Positions 6,327-14,222 of a DNA stretch of 19,852 nucleotides are shown piece after piece. The stretch spans positions 1-19,852 of the forward strand of contig CAJJXN010000024.1 in assembly GCA_905197115.1 (NCBI GenBank), given 5' to 3'. Below the pieces are notes generated by a model that worked only from the letters and a program-made list of their open reading frames with translations, was not told the DNA's origin and did not search any database. The position numbers and the translations under genes are program-made. The stretch is from an uncultured Bacillota bacterium (GTDB taxonomy: Bacteria; Bacillota_I; Bacilli_A; RFN20; CAG-631). Within the stretch, counting starts at the first letter, position 1. Each line of letters opens with the position of its first letter.

Positions 6327-8755
6327 TCTTTTTTCATTTTGTTTTTAGAAAAAAAAAATGTTTTAAATATTGGTTTATCAAGTATCCACAATAAAGAAGG
6401 AAGTAAAAATAAAATCATGATAATAGATACAATCGTTCCTCTTCCAAGTAAAAAACCAATGGACGAAATGGCTAATTCAGAAGATATAAAACCAACAATA
6501 AAGCCAGCCACGACTAAAATACTTCCTGATGTTAATATCGTAGGCAAAGTACTTTTAATTGCATATTGAATTGATTCTTCTTTTTCTTTTGTTTTGCGTG
6601 CATATAAATATTTGCTAGTTAAAATAATACCATAATCAATTGTAGCCCCCATTTGAATGCAAATACATATCAAATAAGACATAAAAAAGATTGGAGTATG
6701 CGTCAAATAGGAAATCGACATAGATATATAAATGGCTCCTTGAATAACAAACACTAAAATTATTGGTAATAATAAAGATTTAAAAGTTAAAAATAAGATT
6801 AAAATAATGGCTATAATGGTAATTAAATTCACTTTCAACAAATCACTTTGAAAAGAATTTTGAATATCATAAGAAACCATGTTTTGACCGGCTAAATAGT
6901 TTTCTTTATAAATTTGATTTACTTCTTCTTTAATTTTTTTAATCGCTAAATGATTATTTTTATCTTGAGGTGTTATTTTTAAAGACAAAATCATTCGTGA
7001 ATAAGTTAGCCCATTAAAAGAGTGTACACCTTGTCGAACAATATGGGCTGTTTGATGAAAGCTTAAAATAAATTCATTATTTACTTCATACAATTGAATG
7101 ATTTTATCGATTAATTGTTGTTGCTTTGTAGAAAGTTTTAAATAAAAATTAGAATCTTCTTTTACCTGCTTTATAAAATCAATTGCAGTCATTGTTTGGA
7201 CATTTCTTTTTGCATATAAAGCTTGAACAAAACTTCTATTAATAATTGTGTTATCTAATTTTAAAGTTTCAAGCATTTCTAAAGAAGATAGTTCTTTACT
7301 TTCAATTTTAAGTAAATAATCATCTATCGTTAAAACAACATGATATAATAATTCACTTTCTTCATCTAATTCAAAGAATTGATAAAGAAGTGATATATCT
7401 TCAAGTGACATATTCGTGATAGCAGTTATTTGATTGATATTGACTTCTTCTATTAATTGTTTTATATCACTCATCGTCGTCACATCTTGAACAATATTTA
7501 AATTATCAATTTTAATTTGCATTAACTTTTCTTTTAATTGCGCTTGTAATTGATAATCTTGTTTACTACTAGCTAGTGGTAAAAGAAGGACCATTTGATT
7601 CGATTCACCGAATTTTTCTACAATTTGCTCGTGATCATTATTGTTGGTTTTATAAGAAAATATATATTCATTTTTTGTTTGCAAAACAAAACCTATTCCA
7701 ATCAAAATAACAAACAAAGTTGTAATCACGATTTTTCCTTTTTTTACGAGTAGTTGAATCCAATTTCCTTTTAAAGGAAGTGGTTTATGCTTTAATTTTA
7801 ATAAAGGTCGTCTAAACAATAAAATAAGTCCAGGCATTATTAAAAAAACAGATAACATACTACAAATAATTCCTTTAGATAATACCATTCCAATATCAAA
7901 ACCAATGGTAAAACTCATAAACATTAAAGCTGATAAACCAGCAATTGTAGTTAATGCACTTGAAAAAATTGACATAATGGAATGTTTAAGAGCATGAATA
8001 ATAGCATTTTTTTCGTCTTCCTTTTGTAGATTTTCTTCATAAGCGTGCAATAAAATAATGGAATAATCCATGGCTAAAGCCAACTGCAAAATAGCTTGTA
8101 CAGATTGTGTAATATAAGATATGGACCCAAAAATCAAATTTGTACCCATATTAATTAAAATAGATATACCTATCACTAAAATAAAAATAACCGGTTCAAA
8201 CCAAGAATGAGATGTTAAAAACAAGACAATTAATACGATTAAACAAGCGACAATCATAATAATTTGAATTTCTTTTCCAATATTATTTTCAATATTTAAA
8301 GAATTAACACTTGCACCACTCATACAAATATGATAATCTTTTAAAACTTCTTTGATTTTTATAACTGTATCTTGACTTTCTTTATCATAATCTCCCGTAT
8401 TTAACATAATGGAAAGGAGTGCAAAAGTTTGATCATGATCTTCTATATAATGTTTATTTTCATCATAAGTGACCATGGCAATGCCCTCTATTGACTCAAT
8501 TTTAGATTTTATGTTAAGAATTTCCTCTCTCTTTTCATCTTTAATCATAATTTGTACTTGACTCGTTGAAGAAAATTCATTTTCCATAATCTCCAATGCT
8601 TGCTTTGTTTCTGTATCTTTTGACAAATAAGTGGACAAATCATAATTGATGTGAGTATAACGCATGCCTATAAAAGACAATATTAAAAACGCAAAAAAGA
8701 TTCCAAAAAAGAGGTAACGTTTCTGAACAATGAATTTTGCTATTTTCCCCATCAT
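6299..8755 (-). CDS. MMPL/RND-family membrane transporter
   Basis: The 818-aa protein is a duplicated RND/MMPL exporter: a membrane segment at 12-30, a large extracytoplasmic loop (about 31-160), a bundle of membrane segments to about 315, then a second segment (about 340-358), a second loop (about 360-645) and a second bundle to about 800. The characteristic membrane Asp-Tyr of proton-driven members is seen in both halves: AMDYSIIL (228-235) and GATIDYGIIL. Such proteins export lipids, peptides or drugs, or move hopanoid/mycolate-type lipids; the substrate here cannot be named. Ribosome binding site AGGAGG at 8761-8766; ATGs at 8755 and 8752 are both possible. No partner permease or adaptor gene is adjacent. 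Its stop codon overlaps the mgtE-leader promoter. Confidence 0.88.
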   Translation of the reverse strand: MMGKIAKFIVQKRYLFFGIFFAFLILSFIGMRYTHINYDLSTYLSKDTETKQALEIMENEFSSTSQVQIMIKDEKREEILNIKSKIESIEGIAMVTYDENKHYIEDHDQTFALLSIMLNTGDYDKESQDTVIKIKEVLKDYHICMSGASVNSLNIENNIGKEIQIIMIVACLIVLIVLFLTSHSWFEPVIFILVIGISILINMGTNLIFGSISYITQSVQAILQLALAMDYSIILLHAYEENLQKEDEKNAIIHALKHSIMSIFSSALTTIAGLSALMFMSFTIGFDIGMVLSKGIICSMLSVFLIMPGLILLFRRPLLKLKHKPLPLKGNWIQLLVKKGKIVITTLFVILIGIGFVLQTKNEYIFSYKTNNNDHEQIVEKFGESNQMVLLLPLASSKQDYQLQAQLKEKLMQIKIDNLNIVQDVTTMSDIKQLIEEVNINQITAITNMSLEDISLLYQFFELDEESELLYHVVLTIDDYLLKIESKELSSLEMLETLKLDNTIINRSFVQALYAKRNVQTMTAIDFIKQVKEDSNFYLKLSTKQQQLIDKIIQLYEVNNEFILSFHQTAHIVRQGVHSFNGLTYSRMILSLKITPQDKNNHLAIKKIKEEVNQIYKENYLAGQNMVSYDIQNSFQSDLLKVNLITIIAIILILFLTFKSLLLPIILVFVIQGAIYISMSISYLTHTPIFFMSYLICICIQMGATIDYGIILTSKYLYARKTKEKEESIQYAIKSTLPTILTSGSILVVAGFIVGFISSELAISSIGFLLGRGTIVSIIMILFLLPSLLWILDKPIFKTFFFSKNKMKKDCIMKKEKL

Positions 8756-8776
8756 TCTCGCCTCCTACAATTTTTT

Positions 8777-8805
8777 ATTATATCTTATTTTTTATTGAAA
8801 TTAAA
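8777..8805 (-). promoter_or_regulatory. Possible promoter for the MMPL/RND gene
   Basis: A perfect TATAAT (8782-8777) stands about 20 nt before the start codon, giving a short leader that keeps the ribosome binding site. The -35 (TTTAAT, 8805-8800) is weak. A long imperfect A/T stem (ATCTTATTT...AAATAAGAT) surrounds it and may also mark the end of cysE transcription. Confidence 0.35.
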
Positions 8806-8815
8806 ATAAATAAGA

Positions 8816-9577
8816 TTAATCTTTTTCTTTTAAGATTAAATCTGGCTTTTTTAAAAGAACTTTCATATTTGCTTTAATCGATTCTAATATAAAAACGTTA
8901 CTCCCTATTGTTACATTTTTTCCAATAATGGTATTTCCTCCTAATATTGTAGCATTTGCATAAATAACAACATCATCCTGTATCGTTGGATGACGTTTTT
9001 TCCCTTTTAATTCTTGACCTTTTTCTAAAGACAATGCACCTAAAGTTACTCCTTGGTATATTTTTACTCGATTTCCTATAATAGTAGTTTCTCCAATTAC
9101 AATTCCTGTTCCATGATCAATAAAAAAAGAATGGCCAATACTAGCTCCTGGATGAATATCGATTCCCGTTTTATTATGAGCCAATTCAGATAGCATTCGA
9201 GGAATAAAAGGAACATCTAGTAAATAAAGTTCATGAGCAATTCGATAAATTGTGATTGCATATATTCCTGGATAAGATACAATGATTTCCTCGATACTAT
9301 TTGCTGCAGGATCCGCTTGTAGTGTTGCAATTAAATCATCTTTCATTTTCTTTTTAATATATGGAATTTTTTTTAAAAACTTAACCGCACATAGAGAATC
9401 CGACTTTACTTTTTGAATTTCACTTTCTAACATGGAAAGGACTTCCAATTTTAATATTTTTGTGCTTTCCTTTTTATTTTTTAACACTTTTGGATAAATT
9501 AGTTTAAAAAGATTTTGAATAATTTGTCTTAAATTATCTAAAGATGGAATTTCAGGATATTTTAATTTAAATTTCAT
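8816..9577 (-). CDS. cysE: Serine O-acetyltransferase (CysE)
   Basis: The enzyme acetylates L-serine with acetyl-CoA to O-acetylserine, the committed step of cysteine synthesis. The 253-aa protein has a helical N-domain with ADPAA (88-92) and YPGIYAI (102-108), then a left-handed beta-helix of hexapeptide repeats. Catalytic D140 (in GIDIHPGASIG) and H155 (in IDHGTG) are present, as is the QGVTLG loop (175-180) and KRHPTI (194-199). The VIYANATILGG block resembles the longer anaerobe-type SATs rather than the E. coli form, and the C-terminus lacks the common VVGVPAR tail. Its ATG overlaps the cysK stop (ATGA, 4 nt), so the two are translationally coupled; SAT and OASS form the cysteine synthase complex in many bacteria. 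Confidence 0.95.
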   Translation of the reverse strand: MKFKLKYPEIPSLDNLRQIIQNLFKLIYPKVLKNKKESTKILKLEVLSMLESEIQKVKSDSLCAVKFLKKIPYIKKKMKDDLIATLQADPAANSIEEIIVSYPGIYAITIYRIAHELYLLDVPFIPRMLSELAHNKTGIDIHPGASIGHSFFIDHGTGIVIGETTIIGNRVKIYQGVTLGALSLEKGQELKGKKRHPTIQDDVVIYANATILGGNTIIGKNVTIGSNVFILESIKANMKVLLKKPDLILKEKD

Positions 9578-10500
9578 TTACTTTCCTCCTCTTTAAACAA
9601 AGAAGTAGATAAGTACCGCTCTCCACTATCAGGAAATAATATCACAATTTTACTATTCTTATGCTCTTTTGCCAATGTAATAGCCGCCGCCATAGTGGCT
9701 CCTGAGGACATTCCTACACACATTCCTTCTTTTTTAGCTAACATATTAGCTGTTTTATATGCTTCTTCATCGGATATCGATATGATTTGGTCAATTAAAT
9801 TAAGATCTAATATTTTAGGGCAAAATCCAGAGCCGATTCCTTGAATGTGATGTTTACCTACTTTTCCCTCACTTAAAAATGGCGAACCTTTTGGCTCAAC
9901 ACCAACAATTTGAATTTTTGGATTCTTTTCTTTTAAATATTTTGCTACTCCAGTAATGGTTCCACCTGTCCCAATACTTGCTACAAAATAATCTATATCT
10001 TGATTCATTTGATTAAATATTTCTGGACCTGTCGTCAAATAATGAGCATTGACATTCTCTTCATTTTCAAATTGATTCAATAAAAAAGAGTTAGGAATTT
10101 CTTTTAAAAGTTCATACGCTTTATGAATTGCTCCAGGGACTCCTAATTTTTTATTTGTTAATATAATTTTAGCTCCATAAGCTTTTAATAAAATTAACCT
10201 TTCTTCGCTCATTCCCTCTGGCATGACAATAATGACTTTACATTTTTTTATTGCTCCATAACAGGCTATGCCAATTCCTGTATTGCCGCTTGTTGCTTCA
10301 ATAATTGTATCTTTTTCTTTAAGTTGTTTTTTTAAAAAGGCTGTATCAATCATTTGTTTTGCAATGCGATCTTTCACACTTCCAGCCGGATTAAAATATT
10401 CAACTTTCGCATATATTTTGGTTTTGTTTTCTAAATTATAATTAGATAGTTCTACGATAGGAGTATTTCCTACACAATCGAAAAGATTTTTATAAATCAT
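9574..10500 (-). CDS. cysK: Cysteine synthase A (O-acetylserine sulfhydrylase)
   Basis: A PLP enzyme that makes cysteine from O-acetylserine and sulfide. The 308-aa protein has family length. PLP-Schiff-base K43 lies in SVKDR, the substrate loop TSGNTG is at 70-75, the PLP-phosphate loop GTGGT at 177-181, GIGSGF at 221-226, and the C-terminal PDSGERYLST at 290-299. Ribosome binding site AAAGGAG lies about 8 nt before the ATG. It is first in the cysK-cysE pair and is divergent from pepT. I saw no T-box, S-box or other cysteine-responsive leader in the short upstream gap, so any sulfur control would be by a protein repressor at the shared promoter region. Confidence 0.97.
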   Translation of the reverse strand: MIYKNLFDCVGNTPIVELSNYNLENKTKIYAKVEYFNPAGSVKDRIAKQMIDTAFLKKQLKEKDTIIEATSGNTGIGIACYGAIKKCKVIIVMPEGMSEERLILLKAYGAKIILTNKKLGVPGAIHKAYELLKEIPNSFLLNQFENEENVNAHYLTTGPEIFNQMNQDIDYFVASIGTGGTITGVAKYLKEKNPKIQIVGVEPKGSPFLSEGKVGKHHIQGIGSGFCPKILDLNLIDQIISISDEEAYKTANMLAKKEGMCVGMSSGATMAAAITLAKEHKNSKIVILFPDSGERYLSTSLFKEEESK

Positions 10501-10607
10501 CCTATTTTCTCCTTTACTACTCTAATATATGAAAAAAGACGAGAAAAACATCATTTAATTTTATGTTTATTTATGTTAAAATGTTACACAGAAATGAGGG
10601 ATATAAA
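10501..10607. promoter_or_regulatory. Divergent cysK/pepT promoter region
   Basis: On the plus strand TGTTAAAAT (10574-10582) is an extended -10 for pepT with a weak -35 (TTTAAT, 10554-10559). On the minus strand TATATT (10529-10524) is a possible -10 for cysK; its -35 is not clear. The pepT ribosome binding site GAGGG is at 10596-10600. No operator palindrome was obvious. Confidence 0.4.
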
Positions 10608-11810
10608 ATGACGCTTACGCAACGATTTTTAAAATATGTCGCAATGGATACGCAAAGTGATGAAAACTCTTCTACCATTCCAAGCACTAAAAAACAACTC
10701 GTTTTAGCCAATGAACTTTTAAACGAGTTGAAACAAATGAATATTCACAATTCTTATATAGATGAATATGGTATTGTCTATGCATTTATTGATGCCAATA
10801 ATCACTCAAATAAAAAAATTGGATTAATTGCTCATATGGATACTTCTCCCGATATGAGCGGAAAAAATGTCAAACCACAATTAATTAAAAACTACGATGG
10901 TTCATCAATTGTATTAAATAAAAAATTAAATATATGGATGGATCCTGCTCTTTTTCCATCTTTAAAAGAATGCATAGGCGACGATTTAATTACAACCGAT
11001 GGTACTACTCTTTTAGGCGCAGATGATAAAGCTGGAATTGCTATTATTATGACTTATTTAGATTATGTTATGACCACTCCAAATTATTTGCATGGCAAAA
11101 TTTGCGTAGCTTTCACTCCAGATGAAGAAATTGGTAAAGGAGCAGATCATTTTAATGTCAATAAATTTGATGCTGATTTTGCTTATACAATTGATGGAGG
11201 TTCCATTCATGAAATTAATTATGAAAATTTCAACGCTGCTAGCGCAAAAGTAGTAGTTAAGGGAAATAGCATTCATCCTGGAAGTGCCAAAAATAAAATG
11301 CTCAATTCTATATTAATTGCGAATGAATTTAATGATTTATTGCCATCTGATGCAATTCCATCCAAAACAGAGGGATATGAAGGATTTAATCATCTTTGCG
11401 ATATTTCGGGTAATTGTGAAGAAACGATAATGCATTATATTCTTCGAAATCATGATTTAAATTTATTACAGCAACAAAAAAATGACTTTTTTAAAGCCAT
11501 GAAAACAATAAATGACATATACCCTTCTAAGCCAATTACATTAAAAATACAAGATAGTTATTTTAATATGAAAGAACTCGTTTTAAAAAATCCTGATGTT
11601 TTAAACACAATTTATTTGGCATATCAAGAATTAAATATTGATTATGAAGTTACTCCTATTAGAGGTGGAACAGATGGCGCGAGATTAACATTTGAAGGCT
11701 TGCCTACTCCGAATTTAGGAACAGGAGGATATAATTGTCATGGTAAATATGAATTCGTATCCATTAATCAAATGGAGCAAATGGTAGAAATTATTAAAAA
11801 AATCTTTTAA
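10608..11810 (+). CDS. pepT: Peptidase T (tripeptide aminopeptidase, M20B)
   Basis: A cytosolic di-zinc aminopeptidase that releases the N-terminal residue of tripeptides. The 400-aa protein shows the metal ligands and catalytic residues of the family at their expected places: H76 and D78 (HMDTSPD), D140 (LLGADDKAG), catalytic E173 and ligand E174 (DEEIGKG), D196 (TIDGG) and the C-terminal His of NCHGKYEF. The dimerisation lid lies between about 205 and 310. The ATG at 10608 follows GAGGG by 7 nt and gives the family start MTLTQRFLKYV; an upstream in-frame ATG at 10563 would add 15 unrelated residues overlapping the promoter. The gene is monocistronic and closed by a terminator shared with the convergent hemolysin III-family gene. 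Confidence 0.96.
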   Translation: MTLTQRFLKYVAMDTQSDENSSTIPSTKKQLVLANELLNELKQMNIHNSYIDEYGIVYAFIDANNHSNKKIGLIAHMDTSPDMSGKNVKPQLIKNYDGSSIVLNKKLNIWMDPALFPSLKECIGDDLITTDGTTLLGADDKAGIAIIMTYLDYVMTTPNYLHGKICVAFTPDEEIGKGADHFNVNKFDADFAYTIDGGSIHEINYENFNAASAKVVVKGNSIHPGSAKNKMLNSILIANEFNDLLPSDAIPSKTEGYEGFNHLCDISGNCEETIMHYILRNHDLNLLQQQKNDFFKAMKTINDIYPSKPITLKIQDSYFNMKELVLKNPDVLNTIYLAYQELNIDYEVTPIRGGTDGARLTFEGLPTPNLGTGGYNCHGKYEFVSINQMEQMVEIIKKIF

Positions 11811-11813
11811 ATA

Positions 11814-11841
11814 AAAATAGAATGATGTTTCATTCTATTTT
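11814..11841. terminator. Bidirectional terminator between pepT and the hemolysin III gene
   Basis: AAAATAGAATGA (11814-11825) pairs perfectly with TCATTCTATTTT (11830-11841) around a TGTT loop. T-rich tails follow on the plus strand and, because of the preceding A-run, on the minus strand as well. It can end both convergent transcripts. Confidence 0.85.
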
Positions 11842-11884
11842 TTTCTTATACTACATTTAAAAGCTAATTCTATTTATTACTTAT

Positions 11885-12574
11885 CTATAAAATAATATAG
11901 CCAAAGATGGAAACGAATTGTAGGACAGTACCTAAAAATACAAATAAATGCCAAATACTATGAATATATTTTTTCTTTTTTCCAAATGCATAAAATATGA
12001 CCCCTATTGTATAAGATATGCCTCCCCCTAATAAATATAAAAATCCCGGACCTTTCCATATTTTTAGTAATGGGACAATTAAAAAGATTACACACCATCC
12101 CATTATAATATATAAAATCATCGATAAAATTTTTATAGACATTTTATGCATATTGATGGCATTAAATACAATTCCAACAATAGCAGAAATCCAAACCGCT
12201 GCTAGCATAACGATTCCCCACCACTCATGTCGAAGTAAAATTACGCAAATCGGTGTATAAGTACCTGCAATTAATAAATAAATGGTACAATGGTCAAAAA
12301 TACGAAATACTTTTTTGGCACGATTTCGTCTTAAAAAATGATAAATTGCACTCATTGTATATAATAAAATAATACTAGCTCCATATATAATTACACTTAT
12401 AATACTAAAAGCATCATGTCCTTTTAAAATCGCAAAGACAAGTCCTAATATTAAAGCAATGATACCAAACGCTCCTCCAACAATATGAGAAACAGCATTG
12501 AAAATTTCTTCTCCCTTTGTGTATATCGGTAGATCTTTATTGACTACTTTCTTTTTTTTAGTTTCTAATTCCAT
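11885..12574 (-). CDS. Hemolysin III / PAQR-family seven-helix membrane protein
   Basis: The 229-aa integral membrane protein has seven hydrophobic segments and the PAQR signatures: NAVSHIVGG near the first helix, SAIYHFL, FDHCTIYLLIAGTYTP, GGGISYTIGVIFYAF and HSIWHLFV near the C-terminus. The conserved Ser, Asp and His residues are those that bind zinc in eukaryotic adiponectin receptors and are thought to give hydrolase activity; the physiological role of bacterial members (YqfA, HlyIII) is poorly known, and the hemolysin name does not prove haemolysis. Ribosome binding site GAAGGTGA precedes the ATG by 4 nt. It has its own promoter, directly after the terminator of a small RNA. Confidence 0.92.
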   Translation of the reverse strand: MELETKKKKVVNKDLPIYTKGEEIFNAVSHIVGGAFGIIALILGLVFAILKGHDAFSIISVIIYGASIILLYTMSAIYHFLRRNRAKKVFRIFDHCTIYLLIAGTYTPICVILLRHEWWGIVMLAAVWISAIVGIVFNAINMHKMSIKILSMILYIIMGWCVIFLIVPLLKIWKGPGFLYLLGGGISYTIGVIFYAFGKKKKYIHSIWHLFVFLGTVLQFVSIFGYIIL

Positions 12575-12600
12575 GTTTTCACCTTCTTTTCGTTTTTGAT

Positions 12601-12630
12601 ATTATATCATTTTTTTTGAAAAAAAGGCAA
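12601..12630 (-). promoter_or_regulatory. Promoter of the hemolysin III-family gene
   Basis: TATAAT (12606-12601) with an upstream TGA (extended -10) and TTGCCT (12630-12625) at 18 nt. The -10 lies in the palindrome GATATAATATC. The -35 overlaps the end of the U-tract of the preceding small-RNA terminator, so read-through from the upstream promoter could also feed this gene. Confidence 0.6.
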
Positions 12631-12651
12631 AAAAAATAACCCATCCGGGTT
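12629..12651 (-). terminator. Terminator of the small RNA
   Basis: AACCC (12651-12647) and GGGTT (12642-12638) pair around a GGAT loop, followed by A and eight T on the minus strand. The stem is only 5 bp but GC-rich and the U-tract is long. Confidence 0.7.
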
Positions 12652-12730
12652 CATCTATGCTAAACATTGAATATATCAATGGAATTGCTGTATATATAAC
12701 ATCACTTTTCAGTGATGGAATTTCTTGTGC
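12629..12730 (-). ncRNA. Candidate small RNA or leader RNA with two similar hairpin modules
   Basis: A transcript of about 100 nt is predicted from a near-consensus promoter to an intrinsic terminator. It carries two modules: AATTC then hairpin CATCACT-GAAA-AGTGATG (arms 12717-12711 and 12706-12700, GNRA-type loop), and AATTC then hairpin CATTGA-TATAT-TCAATG (12681-12665). Both hairpins begin CAT and end ATG, and both are followed by TT. I see no ORF with a ribosome binding site. I could not match it to a riboswitch or RNA family I know. It may be an independent sRNA or a leader for the hemolysin III gene, which also has its own promoter downstream. Confidence 0.55.
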
Positions 12731-12736
12731 TTATAT

Positions 12737-12765
12737 ATAATATAGAAATACAATTTATTTGTCAA
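12737..12765 (-). promoter_or_regulatory. Strong promoter for the small RNA
   Basis: TTGACA (12765-12760), a 17-nt spacer and TATTAT (12742-12737) make one of the two best promoters in the window, comparable to that of the rRNA operon. The predicted start is about 12730. Confidence 0.8.
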
Positions 12766-12785
12766 TAGTTTTTTATTATTTTTTT

Positions 12786-12818
12786 AAAAAAAGTGGCATA
12801 GATTTTTCTATACCACTT
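12786..12818 (-). terminator. Terminator after nfnB
   Basis: On the minus strand AAGTGGTATAGA and TCTATGCCACTT form a 12-bp stem with one G-U pair (arms 12818-12807 and 12802-12791) around AAAA, followed by a T-run (12790-12786). It stands just after the nfnB stop codon. Confidence 0.88.
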
Positions 12819-12826
12819 TTTATTCT

Positions 12827-14221
12827 TTATTTTTTAGATTGAATATATTCATCTATCGCTTTCGCAGCTGTTTTTCCAGCACCCATAGCTAAAATAACAG
12901 TAGCAGCACCAGTAACGGCATCGCCACCAGCATACACACCTTCACGAGAGGTTTTACCCGTTGCTTCATCCACGATGATTCCACCCCAGCGTTGTGTTTC
13001 AAGTCCGGAAGTTGTTGCTTTAATTAAAGGATTTGGAGATGTTCCAATCGACATTATGACACTATCGATATCTAATACAAACTCTGAGTTTTCTTTTACA
13101 ATCGGTCTTCTTCTACCTGATTCGTCTGGTTCACCAAGTTCCATTTCTACACATTTAAGACCTTTTACAAATTTGTGCTCATCTCCTAAAACTTCAATTG
13201 GATTGGTTAAAAATTTAAAAATAATTCCTTCTTCTTTTGCATGTTCTACTTCTTCTAAACGAGCAGGCAATTCTTCTTCTGAACGTCGATAAACAATAAA
13301 TACTTCTTCAGCACCTAAACGTTTCGCACTACGTGCAGCATCCATAGCCACATTGCCACCCCCGACAACAGCAACTTTTTTGGCATGTTGAATAGGAGTT
13401 GTACCATCTTCTTTATATGCCTTCATTAAATTTACACGGGTTAAAAATTCATTTGCAGAATATACACCATTTAAGTTTTCTCCTAAAATATTCATAAAAC
13501 GAGGAAGTCCTGCACCAGAACCAATAAATACTGCTTCATAATGGTAATCATTCATTAACTCATCAATAGAAAGCACTTTTCCAATTACCATATTTGTTTG
13601 CACTTTCACGCCAATTTCTTTTAATGTCTCAATTTCTTTTTGTACAATTGATTTTGGCAAACGAAATTCAGGAATTCCATAAACTAATACTCCTCCTGCT
13701 AAATGAAGTGCTTCAAAAATAGTAACATCATAGCCTTTTTTAGCCAAATCTCCCGCACACGCAAGACCTGAAGGTCCAGAACCAATAATGGCTACCTTAT
13801 GTCCATTCTTTTCCACATTTTTGGCAGCGTTTTTGATATTTTGATTGTGATAATCTGCAACAAATCTTTCTAATCGACCAATTGCAACTGGTTCTCCACG
13901 AAGTCCACGCACACATTTTTGTTCACATTGTGTTTCTTGAGGACAAACTCGTCCACATACTGCTGGTAAAGAACTAGAAAGTGAAATAATTTGATATGCT
14001 TTTTCAAATTCTCCTTGTGCTACTTGTTCTATAAATTCTGGAATATGAATATTCACAGGACAACCACTCACACAAGGTTTATGTTTACAATTTAGACAGC
14101 GCTTTGCTTCATCAATTGCTTGCTCGGCACTATATCCTAATGCAACTTCTTTAAAGTTTTTATTTCGAATGTCGGCCTTTTGAGTTGGCATTTCATTTTT
14201 TTTCAATGACATATTTGGCAT
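12827..14221 (-). CDS. nfnB: NADH-dependent ferredoxin:NADP+ oxidoreductase, large subunit (NfnB; GltA/SudA-type)
   Basis: The 464-aa protein is a glutamate-synthase-small-subunit-like flavoprotein. An N-terminal iron-sulfur domain has Cys 42, 45, 50 and 54 (CLNCKHKPCVSGCP) and Cys 89, 93, 99 and 103; a FAD-binding GSGPSGLACAG follows at 147-157, then the NADP(H) site GGGNVAMDAARSAKRLG (287-303), and the C-terminal FAD motif GGDAVTGAATVI. With NfnA it forms the Nfn transhydrogenase, which couples ferredoxin and NADH oxidation to NADPH formation by electron bifurcation. Database names often call it glutamate synthase, but no gltB large subunit is nearby, and the nfnA neighbour fixes the role. 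ATG 14221 has GGAGG nine nt upstream inside the end of nfnA; an open frame continues upstream to 14350 but only overlaps nfnA and is not used. Confidence 0.9.
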   Translation of the reverse strand: MPNMSLKKNEMPTQKADIRNKNFKEVALGYSAEQAIDEAKRCLNCKHKPCVSGCPVNIHIPEFIEQVAQGEFEKAYQIISLSSSLPAVCGRVCPQETQCEQKCVRGLRGEPVAIGRLERFVADYHNQNIKNAAKNVEKNGHKVAIIGSGPSGLACAGDLAKKGYDVTIFEALHLAGGVLVYGIPEFRLPKSIVQKEIETLKEIGVKVQTNMVIGKVLSIDELMNDYHYEAVFIGSGAGLPRFMNILGENLNGVYSANEFLTRVNLMKAYKEDGTTPIQHAKKVAVVGGGNVAMDAARSAKRLGAEEVFIVYRRSEEELPARLEEVEHAKEEGIIFKFLTNPIEVLGDEHKFVKGLKCVEMELGEPDESGRRRPIVKENSEFVLDIDSVIMSIGTSPNPLIKATTSGLETQRWGGIIVDEATGKTSREGVYAGGDAVTGAATVILAMGAGKTAAKAIDEYIQSKK

Positions 14222-14222
14222 A

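Noticed and set aside
12629..12720. Tiny ORFs in the small RNA (for example ATG at about 12653)
   Set aside because: None has a ribosome binding site at useful spacing and they run through hairpins and the U-tract.
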